DNA of 64,000 nucleotides from an uncultured Butyricicoccus sp. (GCF_944381005.1 NZ_CALWJM010000011.1:1-64000); one strand, 5' to 3'; shown: positions 8,836 to 18,780, numbered from the stretch's first letter. Program-made: numbers and translations. Notes: generated by a model not told the origin, from the sequence alone.

Positions 8836-9582
8836 ATGAATTACCAAAAGGAATGGCTGCTTTTGGAAGCAAACGATGACATTGACGAGATTGAACATCG
8901 CAATCCCAATGAAGAATTTCAATTTTATCGGGCGGTGGCAAGCGGTGATGTTGAACTGGTGCGTAAAAATTGTGAACAGGGACGATTTCGGCAAGATGAT
9001 GGTGTAGGTGTGTTGTCGCGCGACCCGGTTGTCAATCTCAAATATCACTTTGTTATTACGACAGCGATGATTACGCGGCTATGTGGTCAGCATGGTATGG
9101 AACTGGAGCAGGCATTCCGGCTGAGTGATTTTTATATTCAAAAACTGGATGATATGCACACAATTGAGGAAATTTGTCGTTTACATGATGAGATGGTGAT
9201 GGATTATACCAAAAAGATGTGCAAAAATTTGCGAAGCGACACCAACTCTAAACATATCAATGCCAGTAAAGAATATATCTACGCCCATATCAAAGAGCGT
9301 ATTACCATTGAAGATTTAGCAAACGAATTAGGGGTTTCGGCAAGTTACTTGTCTCGTTTGTTCAAGAAAGAAACAGGGATGTCGGTTAGTTCCTATATTC
9401 GCCAGCAAAAAATTGAAATAGCAAAGAATCTGCTACGCTTTAGCGACTGCTCTATGATAGAAATTGCAAATCAATTGTCTTTTTCTTCGCAAAGCCATTT
9501 TATCCAGCAGTTTCGTGAAGTAATGGGGATGACGCCCAAAAAATATCGGGACGAAAATCGTTTGACGCCTTGGTATGATTGA
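8836..9582 (+). CDS. AraC-family transcriptional regulator
   Basis: This 248-aa regulator has a C-terminal AraC/XylS DNA-binding domain (about residues 145-245) with two helix-turn-helix segments: ITIEDLANELGVSASYLSRLF and then SMIEIANQLSFSSQSHFIQQF, ending in the usual GMTPKKYR. The N-terminal 140 residues match no ligand domain I recognise and lack an obvious cupin signature. The start at 8836 is set by AAAGGAG 8 nt upstream. The gene is divergent from the importer/GH3 operon and convergent with the GH94 operon, so it probably controls beta-glucan use, likely as an oligosaccharide-responsive activator. Candidate sites are described at 8654 and 14946. Confidence 0.88.
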   Translation: MNYQKEWLLLEANDDIDEIEHRNPNEEFQFYRAVASGDVELVRKNCEQGRFRQDDGVGVLSRDPVVNLKYHFVITTAMITRLCGQHGMELEQAFRLSDFYIQKLDDMHTIEEICRLHDEMVMDYTKKMCKNLRSDTNSKHINASKEYIYAHIKERITIEDLANELGVSASYLSRLFKKETGMSVSSYIRQQKIEIAKNLLRFSDCSMIEIANQLSFSSQSHFIQQFREVMGMTPKKYRDENRLTPWYD

Positions 9583-9594
9583 AGATAAAGCAGC

Positions 9595-9638
9595 AAAATA
9601 CCCGCCGGATGGTGTTTGAACCATTTGGCGGGTATTTT
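9595..9638. terminator. Bidirectional terminator between AraC gene and GH94 operon
   Basis: A 12-bp perfect stem (9595-9606 with 9627-9638) has A/T-rich flanks on both sides, so it can end both convergent transcripts. Confidence 0.85.
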
Positions 9639-9653
9639 GTTGTTATATAAGGA

Positions 9654-12065
9654 TTACAGCACTAGAACGATATCGTTTTCAGATTGGAGCAGGTCGGATG
9701 GAATATAGTTATCGGGGAGAGGGTGACCATTGAGGGTCAGTGAGGTACAACCCGATTCCCGTCCGTTGGGATTTTGTACTTGAATGTGCAGCTTTTTACC
9801 GCGGAAATCTTTATCCATTGTAAATGCTTGCCAGGTCTTGGGGATAGCTGGCGCCAGACGCAAACCGTCCAGTTCAGGGCGCAGACCGAGGATGCCTTCG
9901 ACACATCCAACCATAACCGTCGAAGCTGTTCCAGTCAGCCAATGTACATGCGAGCGACCAAAATGACAGCTTGCAGGGCCTTCCGTGAATTGACCGTAGC
10001 AATATGGCTCCAAACGGCGAATCTCAGCCCGGTCATTTTGTGCGGCAGGCGCGTTTTCGGTGAAATAAGTGAATGCGCGCTCACCATGTCCACACAGGGC
10101 TTCAGCGAGGATGAGCCATCCCTGTGACTGCGAGAAGATACCCGCATTTTCTTTGGTGCCTGGATTATAGATAACCGCAAGCGCACCATCAAAGGCATGT
10201 GCGTGATAGGGTGGGTCCATCAATACCGCGCCATAGGCGGTATTCAATCGGTTATATACCTGCGTCATAGCGGTTTCTGCCTGAGTAGAGTTGGCAAGAC
10301 CGCTGATGACAGACCAGCTTTGCGGATTGAGCCACAGATTGGCTTCGGGGTCTTGTGCAGCGCCAATGCGTTCGCCTGCTTCGGTAAAGCCGCGAATGAA
10401 TCGGTCACCATCCCAACACAGTGCCTGAATTTTTTGTTCAGTCTCAACCATTGTATCTTCCAGCCAGCGGCGGTCGGCATCTTCGCAGCGACTGCAAGCA
10501 AACAAGCGCAGAATGCGCAAAGCATAGTAGAATTGCAGGGCAACGAAAGTCGATTCACCGTTTGCACCTAGTCGCAAGCAATCATTCCAGTCGGCGTATA
10601 GACCAGCGGGTAACCCATGCGGGCCTAGGTGCGAAAGAGAGAAGCGAACGGCACGTTTGAGGTGTTCATAAACCGAACCTTGGTCTCGGTTAGCGAAGGG
10701 AATGACCTCATCTAAAAAGGCCTTATCACCAGTTTCGGCAATATACTTATATACGGTCGGGAACAGCCACAACGCATCGTCAGCGCGATAAGCTGGATGG
10801 CCGGTTTCTGCCACATAGGAAGCATCGTCGGGTGTATCTTCATGTCCAGGATTGTGTGTGAACTTGACTAGTGGCAATCCGCCTCCATTATCCACCTGTG
10901 CGGATAACATAAAGCGAATCTTTTCTTTTGCCATATCTGGAGCCAGATGGATAATACCTTGGATATCCTGTACGGTATCACGATAGCCGTAACCGTTGCG
11001 CAAACCACAATAAATGAACGATGCTGCACGAGACCACACAAAGGTGATAAAGCAGTTATAGGCATTCCAAGTGTTAATCATGGTATTAAACGCGGGGTCA
11101 GGGGTATTGACCTGAAGGTGGTTGAGGCGGCGATACCAATCCTGTTTGAGTGCTTCGACCTCCTGCGTGCAACGAGCAGCAGGGTCACCATATTCTTGGA
11201 GCAAGGTGGCAGCATCAGCCGAACGTTTCATGCCAAGCACAAAAGCAATGGTGCGTGTTTCACCAGGAGCCAGTGAGACGACACAGGACAGCGCACCGCA
11301 GGCATTTTCATTGTAGCTGGTTACATTGCCTAAGTTGCCGGACGCGATGCCCTGCGGGTCTCCATAGCTGTGGTATCGACCCAAAAAGGCTTCTTTATCA
11401 CCGCAATATGAGGATACAGGTGCGCCCACAAGTCCAAAGAATCGTTCAGTAACCGTTTTGCCGTCTACCAATTCGTCAGAGGGCTGTGCATCGAGGTTGC
11501 CGTGAATCTGCTGCATAATGCGGTTATTGGCAAATAGGGTGCGGCTGATGAACAAAGAATACTGTAAATTGACTTGGTCTTGTTCATAGTTGCTGTGATT
11601 GGTAAATTCCGCGTACCCCGTCAACGTCAATTCGCGCGTGGTGTCGCTCTCGTTGGTTACGGTTAGACACCATACTTCATGAGTGCTATCGAGTGGTACA
11701 TAGTATACTGCCTCGGAGCGGATACCAGCATAAGTTGCAGGCATTCGGGTATACCCCATTCCGTGACGACATTCACAATGGTAGTCTTTCAGGTCTTTGC
11801 CGACTGGCTGCCACGAAGCTGACCAGTAATCCCCAGTTGCATTGTCGCGCAGATAGAGGTACCGACCAGGTTGGTCGAATTGGTTGAACACATAGCGTAA
11901 AATACGACCGTTTGCACCCGATTTTGCAAAGCTATATCCGCCGGCATTGTTAGAGATGATAGCACCATATGCGGGAGAGCCAAGATAGTTGACCCAAGGA
12001 GCCGGCGTATTGGGCTGTTCTATCACATATTCGCGTTGTGCGTCGTCAAAATATCCGTATTTCAT
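9654..12065 (-). CDS. GH94 beta-glucoside phosphorylase (cellobiose/chitobiose-phosphorylase type)
   Basis: This 803-aa cytoplasmic enzyme belongs to glycoside hydrolase family 94, which splits beta-linked disaccharides with phosphate to give a sugar 1-phosphate. The N-terminus (MKYGYFDDAQREYVI, then NYLG and NAGGYSF) is typical of cellobiose and chitobiose phosphorylases of about 810 aa. The general acid lies in GYRDTVQD in the (alpha/alpha)6 barrel, where the last Asp is the usual catalytic residue. I start at 12065 because AAAGGACGG lies 8 nt upstream; eleven extra codons are open but unsupported. It follows the larger GH94 gene by 25 bp in the same operon. Specificity is uncertain: the glycan context favours a beta-glucobiose, and nothing in the neighbourhood suggests chitin. 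Confidence 0.88.
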   Translation of the reverse strand: MKYGYFDDAQREYVIEQPNTPAPWVNYLGSPAYGAIISNNAGGYSFAKSGANGRILRYVFNQFDQPGRYLYLRDNATGDYWSASWQPVGKDLKDYHCECRHGMGYTRMPATYAGIRSEAVYYVPLDSTHEVWCLTVTNESDTTRELTLTGYAEFTNHSNYEQDQVNLQYSLFISRTLFANNRIMQQIHGNLDAQPSDELVDGKTVTERFFGLVGAPVSSYCGDKEAFLGRYHSYGDPQGIASGNLGNVTSYNENACGALSCVVSLAPGETRTIAFVLGMKRSADAATLLQEYGDPAARCTQEVEALKQDWYRRLNHLQVNTPDPAFNTMINTWNAYNCFITFVWSRAASFIYCGLRNGYGYRDTVQDIQGIIHLAPDMAKEKIRFMLSAQVDNGGGLPLVKFTHNPGHEDTPDDASYVAETGHPAYRADDALWLFPTVYKYIAETGDKAFLDEVIPFANRDQGSVYEHLKRAVRFSLSHLGPHGLPAGLYADWNDCLRLGANGESTFVALQFYYALRILRLFACSRCEDADRRWLEDTMVETEQKIQALCWDGDRFIRGFTEAGERIGAAQDPEANLWLNPQSWSVISGLANSTQAETAMTQVYNRLNTAYGAVLMDPPYHAHAFDGALAVIYNPGTKENAGIFSQSQGWLILAEALCGHGERAFTYFTENAPAAQNDRAEIRRLEPYCYGQFTEGPASCHFGRSHVHWLTGTASTVMVGCVEGILGLRPELDGLRLAPAIPKTWQAFTMDKDFRGKKLHIQVQNPNGRESGCTSLTLNGHPLPDNYIPSDLLQSENDIVLVL

Positions 12066-12090
12066 TTTATTTACCGTCCTTTTATCCCAT

Positions 12091-14790
12091 TTATACAAGG
12101 TCGACTGTAATAAGATCGCCTTCGGGTGGCAGATGCTCTACCCATGTACGGGGCAATATAATGCAGCCAGCAGCATTTGGTTTCCAAGACTGCGTACCGC
12201 ACTTTGCTTGTTTGAGCACATAAGCACCATAGTCTTTGTGTGCAGTATTTTGGTAGCGTATCGTCAAGGGGCGACCTGCAAAGGTCAACGTGAGTTCGGC
12301 AATACCCGATGCGTCAAATTGTTCGCCCATCAACTTGGGATTCAACATCAGTTCACCAGCCTGTCCGCGCACACCAAATGCTTCTGTTATCATGGTCAAC
12401 ATAAACCAGCTTGCGGCACCGGTCAGATAGTGGTACATGCCGCGCCCATCGGCAGAGAAATATTCCGGAATTCCGGGATAAATGCGGCTGGTTTCAAAAT
12501 GAAGAGCGGCATCTGAAAGCGTTTTAAGGGCTTTCCATCCTTCTTTGGCAAAACCGCGGCGATAAAGTGCATTGGCATACATGACCGTCATATGAGAAAA
12601 GACCGCACCGTTTTCTTTTTCGCCATAGGCGAATCCAAACATTCTACCCATGTTGAATTTCAACTCATGGAAATCAGTATTGAGGCGATAACCGCCAATT
12701 TCAGCGCGATATAGATAGCGGTCAGCACTCTGTACAATTTGTGCAATTTGCTCCTTGTCAGCAACTTCTCCCATAATAGAGAATACTTGACCGGTAAGCA
12801 TCATACGCACACCACTGGGGAAATAGCCTTCCACGGCATTTCCATCATTGTCGTAATAGCTGTTAAACCAGCCTTCGTTTTCTCCATTCAGCCATTCTTG
12901 TGCCCGAAGATGACCAGTCAACCAGTCAGCACGCTGTAACAAATCGTGAGCTAGGTCGGTTAGTTTGACCGTAATCTTCCGCCCGCTGACATTGTGTAGG
13001 CAACTGCCCATATAACGGTTCAGCACTTCACGTTTATTCGCCACACTGTCAAACAGGGATGGGGAGGTATCCAGTAAAGGTGCGATTTCTTCCAGTAGTT
13101 CTATGCTGCGTCCGGGATTCTGTTTGTCAAGCAGCGTAATCATTGCAGCCAGTTCGCGCAGGTTACCCGCATAAGCACAGGTGAAAGCGACGCTTTCCCC
13201 GTTTTCCGCTGCCATATCTAGCGCGTCATTCCAGTCTGCACCGCGTAAGCGATAGATATTATGTACACCAACATCATAGAACGCGGTTAATTGTTCCAGA
13301 AGCAGGTGTTCCAATATACTGCCCTTATAAATTTTGCCTTCTTTAGTTCGCAACAGGCTACCTTGTTCGGATTGCCATTCGCCGTCAATCTCCGTACCGC
13401 GCATGACCTGTGCATCTTTAAAGTAAGATGCAGTCCGTTCCAAAATTTCCACGTCACCAGTCTGGTCGATGTATAAGCGGGTTGTCATTTGTGGCCAAAG
13501 CGCATGGTCCATCCAAACACGGGCAATACCATTTCGGTCAGCAATAAAATTGCCATCACCGTCTCCGATAATCGTAGCATTGGTGCCATCAATGCGCACA
13601 CCACCGAAATTTTTCTCAATCATCTGCCCCACTTGGCTGGGTTCCATCAACAAAAGCGAAAGACAATCCTGCCATAGGTCACGCCAGCCGCGCCCACCGC
13701 GCCCATAGTCGTGATGAGGTAAGAACGAGCAACCAAACAGGCGGCGCAAGAATGGCTGAAAACAAATCCATTTCATCAAACGGTCGCGGTTGATGTCTCC
13801 AGTGGAAAAATTTACGTTGACTTTTTTCTGCCAATAATCGCGTGTATACGCAAAGGCTTCTTGAACTTTTTCTATAGATTGATAGCGCTCAAATACATCC
13901 GTTACAGATGCTTCGCTATCCTCGACACCCAGTAGCAGTACAAATGAGGTCTGTTCACCGGGCGCCAATTCGATTTCAGGAAAACGAAATGCCCCCATTG
14001 CCTCACGACCTGCGCGAGATGTTCCGGCGGGAACACCCGCATAGGATTCACGCACAGCACGCGGTGCGGTTAGACTTCCTCCTTCACCGATAAATTCTTC
14101 TACGGTTGGATAAAAGGCTACTGGAGATTGACCAGTCGATTGATAGCCCATTAGATAATATATTCGATGGTTTTGACGGTGTCCACGTTCATCAAAAAAT
14201 GACATGGTTGGACGTACCAGAATACCGTGTTCAGTGGTACGGATACGATGTAGCATACAAGTTACATTGCGATGGTCGCGCAGATTATCGGCACTGCGTC
14301 CATATAAGGGAATCGCTGCATAAGGTGTGAAACACTGGGAAGCTGCCCCTTGATTTTCCACAGTTAGTAAAAGAATTTCTACATTGTCTGCTACTGGTAC
14401 AAAACTTGTCAGTGTGGCATGGATATGGACGTGGCGTATGACGCGTTCCAACGTGTGCCACATGAAACCTGCGGTCAAACGGCTGTCATCTTGTTGGGGT
14501 GTAAACTTGACGGCTTCTTGTGCAGCCGAAGCACCAGTGAGTGAAATAGCGGTACCATCTTGCCCCACAAGCCAAAAGTTTCGAGTGGAGCGGTTGTTGT
14601 GCAGATTCTCAATGCTGACAGGTTCTAATAAAAACGTTTCTTGGTCTAATTTACTGTCACCACCCAGGTTCGGACTGACACAGCTCTTCAGCCCAGTTTC
14701 TGAGGCCAGAGGAAAATACAGTTGACTGATGTCCTCAGGCCGCTCCAGTATAAAACTGCCAGCATCGTCAATGAAATTTGGATGTTTCAA
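12091..14790 (-). CDS. GH94-type phosphorylase, probably laminaribiose phosphorylase
   Basis: This protein of 899 aa is a GH94-like phosphorylase with the catalytic-loop motif GRGGRGWRDLWQD near residue 365. Its length fits characterised laminaribiose phosphorylases (about 910 aa) better than cellobiose phosphorylases (about 810) or GH149/GH161 beta-1,3-glucan phosphorylases (over 1000). The start is a TTG at 14790 behind AAGGAGG with 7-nt spacing; ATG codons further upstream lack a ribosome site. It is the first gene of a two-gene operon and faces the secreted GH16 enzyme. The likely role is phosphorolysis of imported beta-1,3-gluco-oligosaccharides to glucose 1-phosphate. Substrate assignment is inference from size, motif and neighbours. 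Confidence 0.8.
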   Translation of the reverse strand: MKHPNFIDDAGSFILERPEDISQLYFPLASETGLKSCVSPNLGGDSKLDQETFLLEPVSIENLHNNRSTRNFWLVGQDGTAISLTGASAAQEAVKFTPQQDDSRLTAGFMWHTLERVIRHVHIHATLTSFVPVADNVEILLLTVENQGAASQCFTPYAAIPLYGRSADNLRDHRNVTCMLHRIRTTEHGILVRPTMSFFDERGHRQNHRIYYLMGYQSTGQSPVAFYPTVEEFIGEGGSLTAPRAVRESYAGVPAGTSRAGREAMGAFRFPEIELAPGEQTSFVLLLGVEDSEASVTDVFERYQSIEKVQEAFAYTRDYWQKKVNVNFSTGDINRDRLMKWICFQPFLRRLFGCSFLPHHDYGRGGRGWRDLWQDCLSLLLMEPSQVGQMIEKNFGGVRIDGTNATIIGDGDGNFIADRNGIARVWMDHALWPQMTTRLYIDQTGDVEILERTASYFKDAQVMRGTEIDGEWQSEQGSLLRTKEGKIYKGSILEHLLLEQLTAFYDVGVHNIYRLRGADWNDALDMAAENGESVAFTCAYAGNLRELAAMITLLDKQNPGRSIELLEEIAPLLDTSPSLFDSVANKREVLNRYMGSCLHNVSGRKITVKLTDLAHDLLQRADWLTGHLRAQEWLNGENEGWFNSYYDNDGNAVEGYFPSGVRMMLTGQVFSIMGEVADKEQIAQIVQSADRYLYRAEIGGYRLNTDFHELKFNMGRMFGFAYGEKENGAVFSHMTVMYANALYRRGFAKEGWKALKTLSDAALHFETSRIYPGIPEYFSADGRGMYHYLTGAASWFMLTMITEAFGVRGQAGELMLNPKLMGEQFDASGIAELTLTFAGRPLTIRYQNTAHKDYGAYVLKQAKCGTQSWKPNAAGCIILPRTWVEHLPPEGDLITVDLV

Positions 14791-15210
14791 GCCAATACCT
14801 CCTTGCATGATGGGGGCAAGGTACACAGTCAGATACCAAAATACCAACCATAATTGCCTTACCGTTCATTTCTGTCCTAGAACTTAGTTGAGTATAATGA
14901 TAGCCTGTTTTTTGTACATAAAAAACAAAAAAGATGATTAAAAACATCAAATTCATGACGCAATGTAGAATGAGATTGAAAATTATAGTTTTCTAAATTG
15001 CTTTTATAGCATGACACCGTTTTATGAATCTTTTTTGCCGCCACATTTTGTGGTTGCTATCGATTAAGACAAAAATCAGATAGAATTAGCAGATTTATGA
15101 TATAAAACAAAACATGGATTTGGATAAAATAAAATTGTAGAAAATGAACAGAAAGCGGCGACAATAGCGCGGACTGTTCGGACAAAAAGAATAAAAGGAG
15201 GAATCATTGC
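14791..15210. promoter_or_regulatory. Divergent control region, GH94 operon / GH16
   Basis: This 420-bp AT-rich gap holds the control signals of two divergent units. For the GH94 operon, TGTACA (complement of 14914-14919) and TATACT (complement of 14891-14896) are 17 bp apart. The shared ATCAAATTCATGAC motif lies upstream of that promoter at 14946-14959, and a CATGAC box lies at 15010-15015. On the GH16 side I see several AT-rich -10-like hexamers around 15095-15110 but no convincing -35 box, which is compatible with activator dependence. AAAAGGAGG precedes the GH16 start. Confidence 0.55.
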
Positions 15211-17568
15211 ATGAAGCACAAAAAGAAATTTCTGGTGGTTCTGGCAGCAGCCATTCTTTCAACCGGGCTTTGCGGCATGACCACACCGGAAACAAGCAAG
15301 GAGGCCAAATCTAACGTGGAAAAAAGTGTGCAAGCAGCCGCGGCAACGGGTGATGCCTTATCCTATGAAGGGTATACACTGCGGTGGCAGGACGACTTCA
15401 ACGGCAGTGCGCTCAATCGTAACGACTGGAATGTAGAACTGCATGACCCCGGCTGGGTCAACAATGAATTGCAGGCGTATGTCGATTCTGCGCAAAACAT
15501 TTATGTAAAAGATGGCAGTTTAGTCATCAAGCCGATTGAAAAAAAGAACGCCGATGGCACGGTATCTTATACCTCAGGTCGAATTAACACTCAGAATAAG
15601 CATGATTTTAAATATGGTCTGTTTGAAGCCCGCATCAAAGTACCCAAAGGGCAAGGTTTTTTGCCAGCATTCTGGATGATGCCGACCAACGAAAATCTGT
15701 ATGGTCAGTGGCCGCGGTGTGGTGAGATTGATATTATGGAGGTGCTCGGCAATGACACCAAGACTTCATATGGTACGATACACTATGGCAACCCACACAG
15801 CGAAAGCCAAGCTAGCCATACACTGTCGTCGGGTAGCTTTTCGGACGAGTACCACGACTTTGCAGTAGAGTGGGAACCAGACTGTATTCGTTGGTATGTG
15901 GACGGCCATCTGATTCACTCCGAAAATGATTGGTATTCTGTTACCGAGGGACAGGGGGAAATCACCTATCCAGCGCCGTTCGATCAACCGTTCTATGTAA
16001 TTTTAAATCTTGCGGTTGGCGGCACTTGGCCAGGCAATCCCGATGCGACCACAGACATTGCAAACGCTGCTCTATATGTTGATTATGTGAAAGTTTATCA
16101 GAAAGACAACTATGACGAGAACGTGACCAAGCCCAAAAAAACCGTTGTTTTGCGTGACCCAGATGCTTCGGGTAATTATATTGTGAACGGTGATTTTTCG
16201 GTACAGGAAAGCCTGACCGATGAAACCAACTGGACATTTTTGACTACATTGGGTGGCACAGCACAGGCAAAGATTGAAAACAATGCGCTCAACATTACCA
16301 CAACCAACCAAGGAACCGCCGATTACAGTGTACAGTTGGTGCAGCCCAATTTGCCATTCAAGCAAGGCGGCATCTATCAGGTCAAGTTTGACGCATCGGC
16401 AAGTACTGCGCGCAATATGAAAGTTGGCGTATCCGCCCCAGACCGTTCCTATCAACGGTATTTAGAAGATACGATTGTTGCGTTGACTCCCCAATCAAAG
16501 ACGTATACCTATACGTTTACCATGACCGCCCAAGACGACGCAAACGGACGACTGGAATTTAATCTCGGTGCTGCCGGTTCGACTGCAGGTGTCACACTGC
16601 GCGCTGTTTCGGTAAAGAAAATTGGAGAAGAAGATTTGAGCCAGCAGGGCAAAAGCGTCTTAGCCGATGGTAATTATGTTTATAACGGCTGTTTTCAGGA
16701 AGGCGAAGCACGGTTGGGCTATTGGGACATTGAAAAGCGTGGGGATGCACAAATCTGTGTCACCAATGAAAACAATGTGCGGCGGCTGATGGTGACGGCT
16801 GGTGCGTCCACTTCGGCTTCCAATCCGGTGGTTATCCGCCAGCCCGACCTTGCGCTGACTGCGGGCAACTATGCGTTGAGCTTCAACGCGGAAGGTGCTT
16901 CGGGTAAGTATGTGACTGTAGACGTGGCAGGTACCAAGTATACAGCAAAACTCAACGGTAAAGATAGTTCCTATGATTACAAGTTAACACTTCCCAAAAC
17001 ACCCACATCCACCGATATTTCGTTGACCATTCAGCAGCCGGGTGTTTACTATCTGGATAATATCCAACTTGTAGAGGATAAACTGATTAAAAACGGCAGT
17101 TTTCAGGCCGGATTCTCCGGCTATGAAGTGTATGCGTACACGCCGTCCGATGTCAGCTATGTTGTGGACAGTCTGACCGAGGACAATGCCGCTGACATTA
17201 CCATTCAGGATACTGGCGACCAAGCATGGAAAATCCAGCTAAAACAAAGCAATATTGCGTTAGAAAAAGACCAGCGGTATCGGCTTACGCTAAAAGCAAA
17301 GTGCAGCGTAGATAGAAAGCTGATGTTTGCGATTCAGCGCGACGGCACAGTTGATGATGACTGGACACCTTATTCAGGAGAAAAGGTGGTCACACTGGGC
17401 AAAACCTATCAGACCTATGAAATTGTGTTCCAGATGACCCACCCCACCGACCTAAAATCGGTTCTCAGCATTTCAATGGGTGCTGTGGACGGCGAACAGA
17501 TTTCCCAACAGCATCGCATTTGTATTGATGAAATCCAGTTGGAAAAAATCTCGGCACCGCAGGCGTAA
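15211..17568 (+). CDS. Secreted GH16 endo-beta-1,3(4)-glucanase with three C-terminal CBMs
   Basis: This 785-aa protein has a signal peptide (basic MKHKKK, then a hydrophobic stretch to about residue 22) and should act outside the cell. Residues about 50-300 form a GH16 domain with GEIDIMEV at 171-178, where E172 is the nucleophile and E177 the acid/base; the extra Met in ExDxxE is typical of laminarinases rather than lichenases. Three tandem modules of CBM4/9 type follow, each opening with a NGDF/NGCF/NGSF motif (near residues 325, 485 and 630). They probably bind glucan. No sortase motif or S-layer domain is seen, so it is likely released. With the importer and the GH94/GH3 enzymes it forms a glucan pathway. 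The start follows AAAAGGAGG. Confidence 0.92.
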   Translation: MKHKKKFLVVLAAAILSTGLCGMTTPETSKEAKSNVEKSVQAAAATGDALSYEGYTLRWQDDFNGSALNRNDWNVELHDPGWVNNELQAYVDSAQNIYVKDGSLVIKPIEKKNADGTVSYTSGRINTQNKHDFKYGLFEARIKVPKGQGFLPAFWMMPTNENLYGQWPRCGEIDIMEVLGNDTKTSYGTIHYGNPHSESQASHTLSSGSFSDEYHDFAVEWEPDCIRWYVDGHLIHSENDWYSVTEGQGEITYPAPFDQPFYVILNLAVGGTWPGNPDATTDIANAALYVDYVKVYQKDNYDENVTKPKKTVVLRDPDASGNYIVNGDFSVQESLTDETNWTFLTTLGGTAQAKIENNALNITTTNQGTADYSVQLVQPNLPFKQGGIYQVKFDASASTARNMKVGVSAPDRSYQRYLEDTIVALTPQSKTYTYTFTMTAQDDANGRLEFNLGAAGSTAGVTLRAVSVKKIGEEDLSQQGKSVLADGNYVYNGCFQEGEARLGYWDIEKRGDAQICVTNENNVRRLMVTAGASTSASNPVVIRQPDLALTAGNYALSFNAEGASGKYVTVDVAGTKYTAKLNGKDSSYDYKLTLPKTPTSTDISLTIQQPGVYYLDNIQLVEDKLIKNGSFQAGFSGYEVYAYTPSDVSYVVDSLTEDNAADITIQDTGDQAWKIQLKQSNIALEKDQRYRLTLKAKCSVDRKLMFAIQRDGTVDDDWTPYSGEKVVTLGKTYQTYEIVFQMTHPTDLKSVLSISMGAVDGEQISQQHRICIDEIQLEKISAPQA

Positions 17569-17603
17569 CCCGTTATCTGCTGGTACAAGACATGAAAAAT
17601 AGG

Positions 17604-17641
17604 AAAAATCCACTGATTCCATTTGGAATCAGTGGATTTTT
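17604..17641. terminator. Bidirectional terminator after GH16
   Basis: A perfect inverted repeat with A-run and T-run flanks serves both GH16 (plus) and the convergent spore-protein gene (minus). Confidence 0.9.
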
Positions 17642-17652
17642 GGTGCTGAATC

Positions 17653-17868
17653 TTAGCCGCGTGCAGCCAGATTCTGCTCGTAAGCCTCAATCATTTTCTT
17701 GACCATCTGACCGCCGACCGAACCGGCCTGACGCGAAGTCAGTTCCCCGTTATAACCTTCCTTCAGGTTCACACCAACCTCGGCCGCTGCTTCCATCTTA
17801 AAGCGATCCATTGCGGCACGAGCCTCAGGAACGACCATCTGATTCGAGCTGTTATTGTTGCTAGCCAT
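17653..17868 (-). CDS. Alpha/beta-type small acid-soluble spore protein
   Basis: This 71-aa protein belongs to the SASP alpha/beta family that coats and protects DNA in dormant endospores. It shows the family pattern PEARAAMDRFKMEAAAEVG, the germination-protease region in the middle, and the GYNGELTSRQAGSVGGQMVKKMI segment with its conserved glycines. The start at 17868 has AAGGAG 8 nt upstream; the open frame further upstream is not conserved in character. Its presence shows that the organism, or a recent ancestor, makes spores. Expression is expected from a forespore sigma factor, but I could not define that promoter. Confidence 0.95.
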   Translation of the reverse strand: MASNNNSSNQMVVPEARAAMDRFKMEAAAEVGVNLKEGYNGELTSRQAGSVGGQMVKKMIEAYEQNLAARG

Positions 17869-18179
17869 AGTTTGTTTCTCCTTTTCGTTTGTGTTTTTTG
17901 GGGTGTTGCTGTTAGTATTGTGACCAGCATAGGCATGAAATATGATGACCAATTTCTTCCGATTGTGGCATTTTACGCGCAAATTAGTCAGCGCTCTGCC
18001 TTTGGGTATCAATAGATATGGTTTGGCTTAGATTTATGTAAGTTGGTTCGCATAGCCTATGCACTATTCAAACAAAAAATGAAGAACAAAACTAGAGTAT
18101 CATACGAAGTGAATGAAATATGCTTGACAAATGGGAAGCACAATGATAAGGTTATAGGCGGAAGGAGTGAGCATATAAA

Positions 18180-18557
18180 ATGAAAAAAGTAATTCATTCT
18201 GAATCTGCCCCGGCTGCGATTGGGCCGTATTCTCAGGCAATTGCCGTTGGAGGAATGCTGTATACTTCGGGTCAGCTTCCGATTAACCCGGAGACTGGTA
18301 CATTTCCGGAGGGGATTGCTGAGCAAACCCGTCAATCTCTGACCAACGTGAAAGCAATTTTGGAAGCTGCCGGAATTGGCATGGAACGTGTGGTAAAAAC
18401 CACTGTTTTCCTCAGTGACATGGAGAACTTTGGTGCAATGAACGAAGTATATGGTACGTTCTTTGATGAGAGCGGTTATCCCGCTCGTTCAGCGGTTGAA
18501 GTAGCTCGTCTGCCGAAGGATGCTTTGGTGGAAATTGAAGTTGTTGCCGCACTGTAA
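18180..18557 (+). CDS. ridA: RidA-family enamine/imine deaminase
   Basis: This 125-aa protein is a full-length RidA (YjgF/YER057c/UK114) member that hydrolyses reactive 2-aminoacrylate-type enamines made by PLP enzymes. Family marks are [11 protein letters not shown] near the N-terminus, the LYTSGQLP segment, and the end with [21 protein letters not shown], whose Arg (R105 in bacterial RidA numbering) binds the substrate carboxylate. A GGAAGGAG ribosome site precedes the start. A TTGACA at 18123-18128 with a weak -10 may be its promoter. It stands alone and ends at the terminator at 18670. Confidence 0.95.
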   Translation: MKKVIHSESAPAAIGPYSQAIAVGGMLYTSGQLPINPETGTFPEGIAEQTRQSLTNVKAILEAAGIGMERVVKTTVFLSDMENFGAMNEVYGTFFDESGYPARSAVEVARLPKDALVEIEVVAAL

Positions 18558-18669
18558 TCGTTTTCTTGCAAAAGATATCCATATTGGAATGATATTGGGG
18601 TTTGGCTTATGGCTCCATATACAGCGAATGGGTCAGACCGAAATCAATTGATAGCTTGCATGACAGAAG

Positions 18670-18704
18670 TGCCCGCGAACGCTTGGATTGTCCGCGGGCA
18701 TTTT
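18670..18704 (+). terminator. Terminator after ridA
   Basis: An 8-bp GC-rich stem (18670-18677 with 18693-18700) is followed by TTTTGTTTT. Confidence 0.8.
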
Positions 18705-18780
18705 GTTTTGAAATAAGATATGTAAGGTGGAGGTGGGGACGGCCCATTTTCTATTTTGCATACAAGAAAAGGGGTTATAT

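Noticed and set aside
14791..15210. A small peptide gene between the GH94 and GH16 units
   Set aside because: The short frames there lack ribosome sites and are AT-rich with poor codon use.
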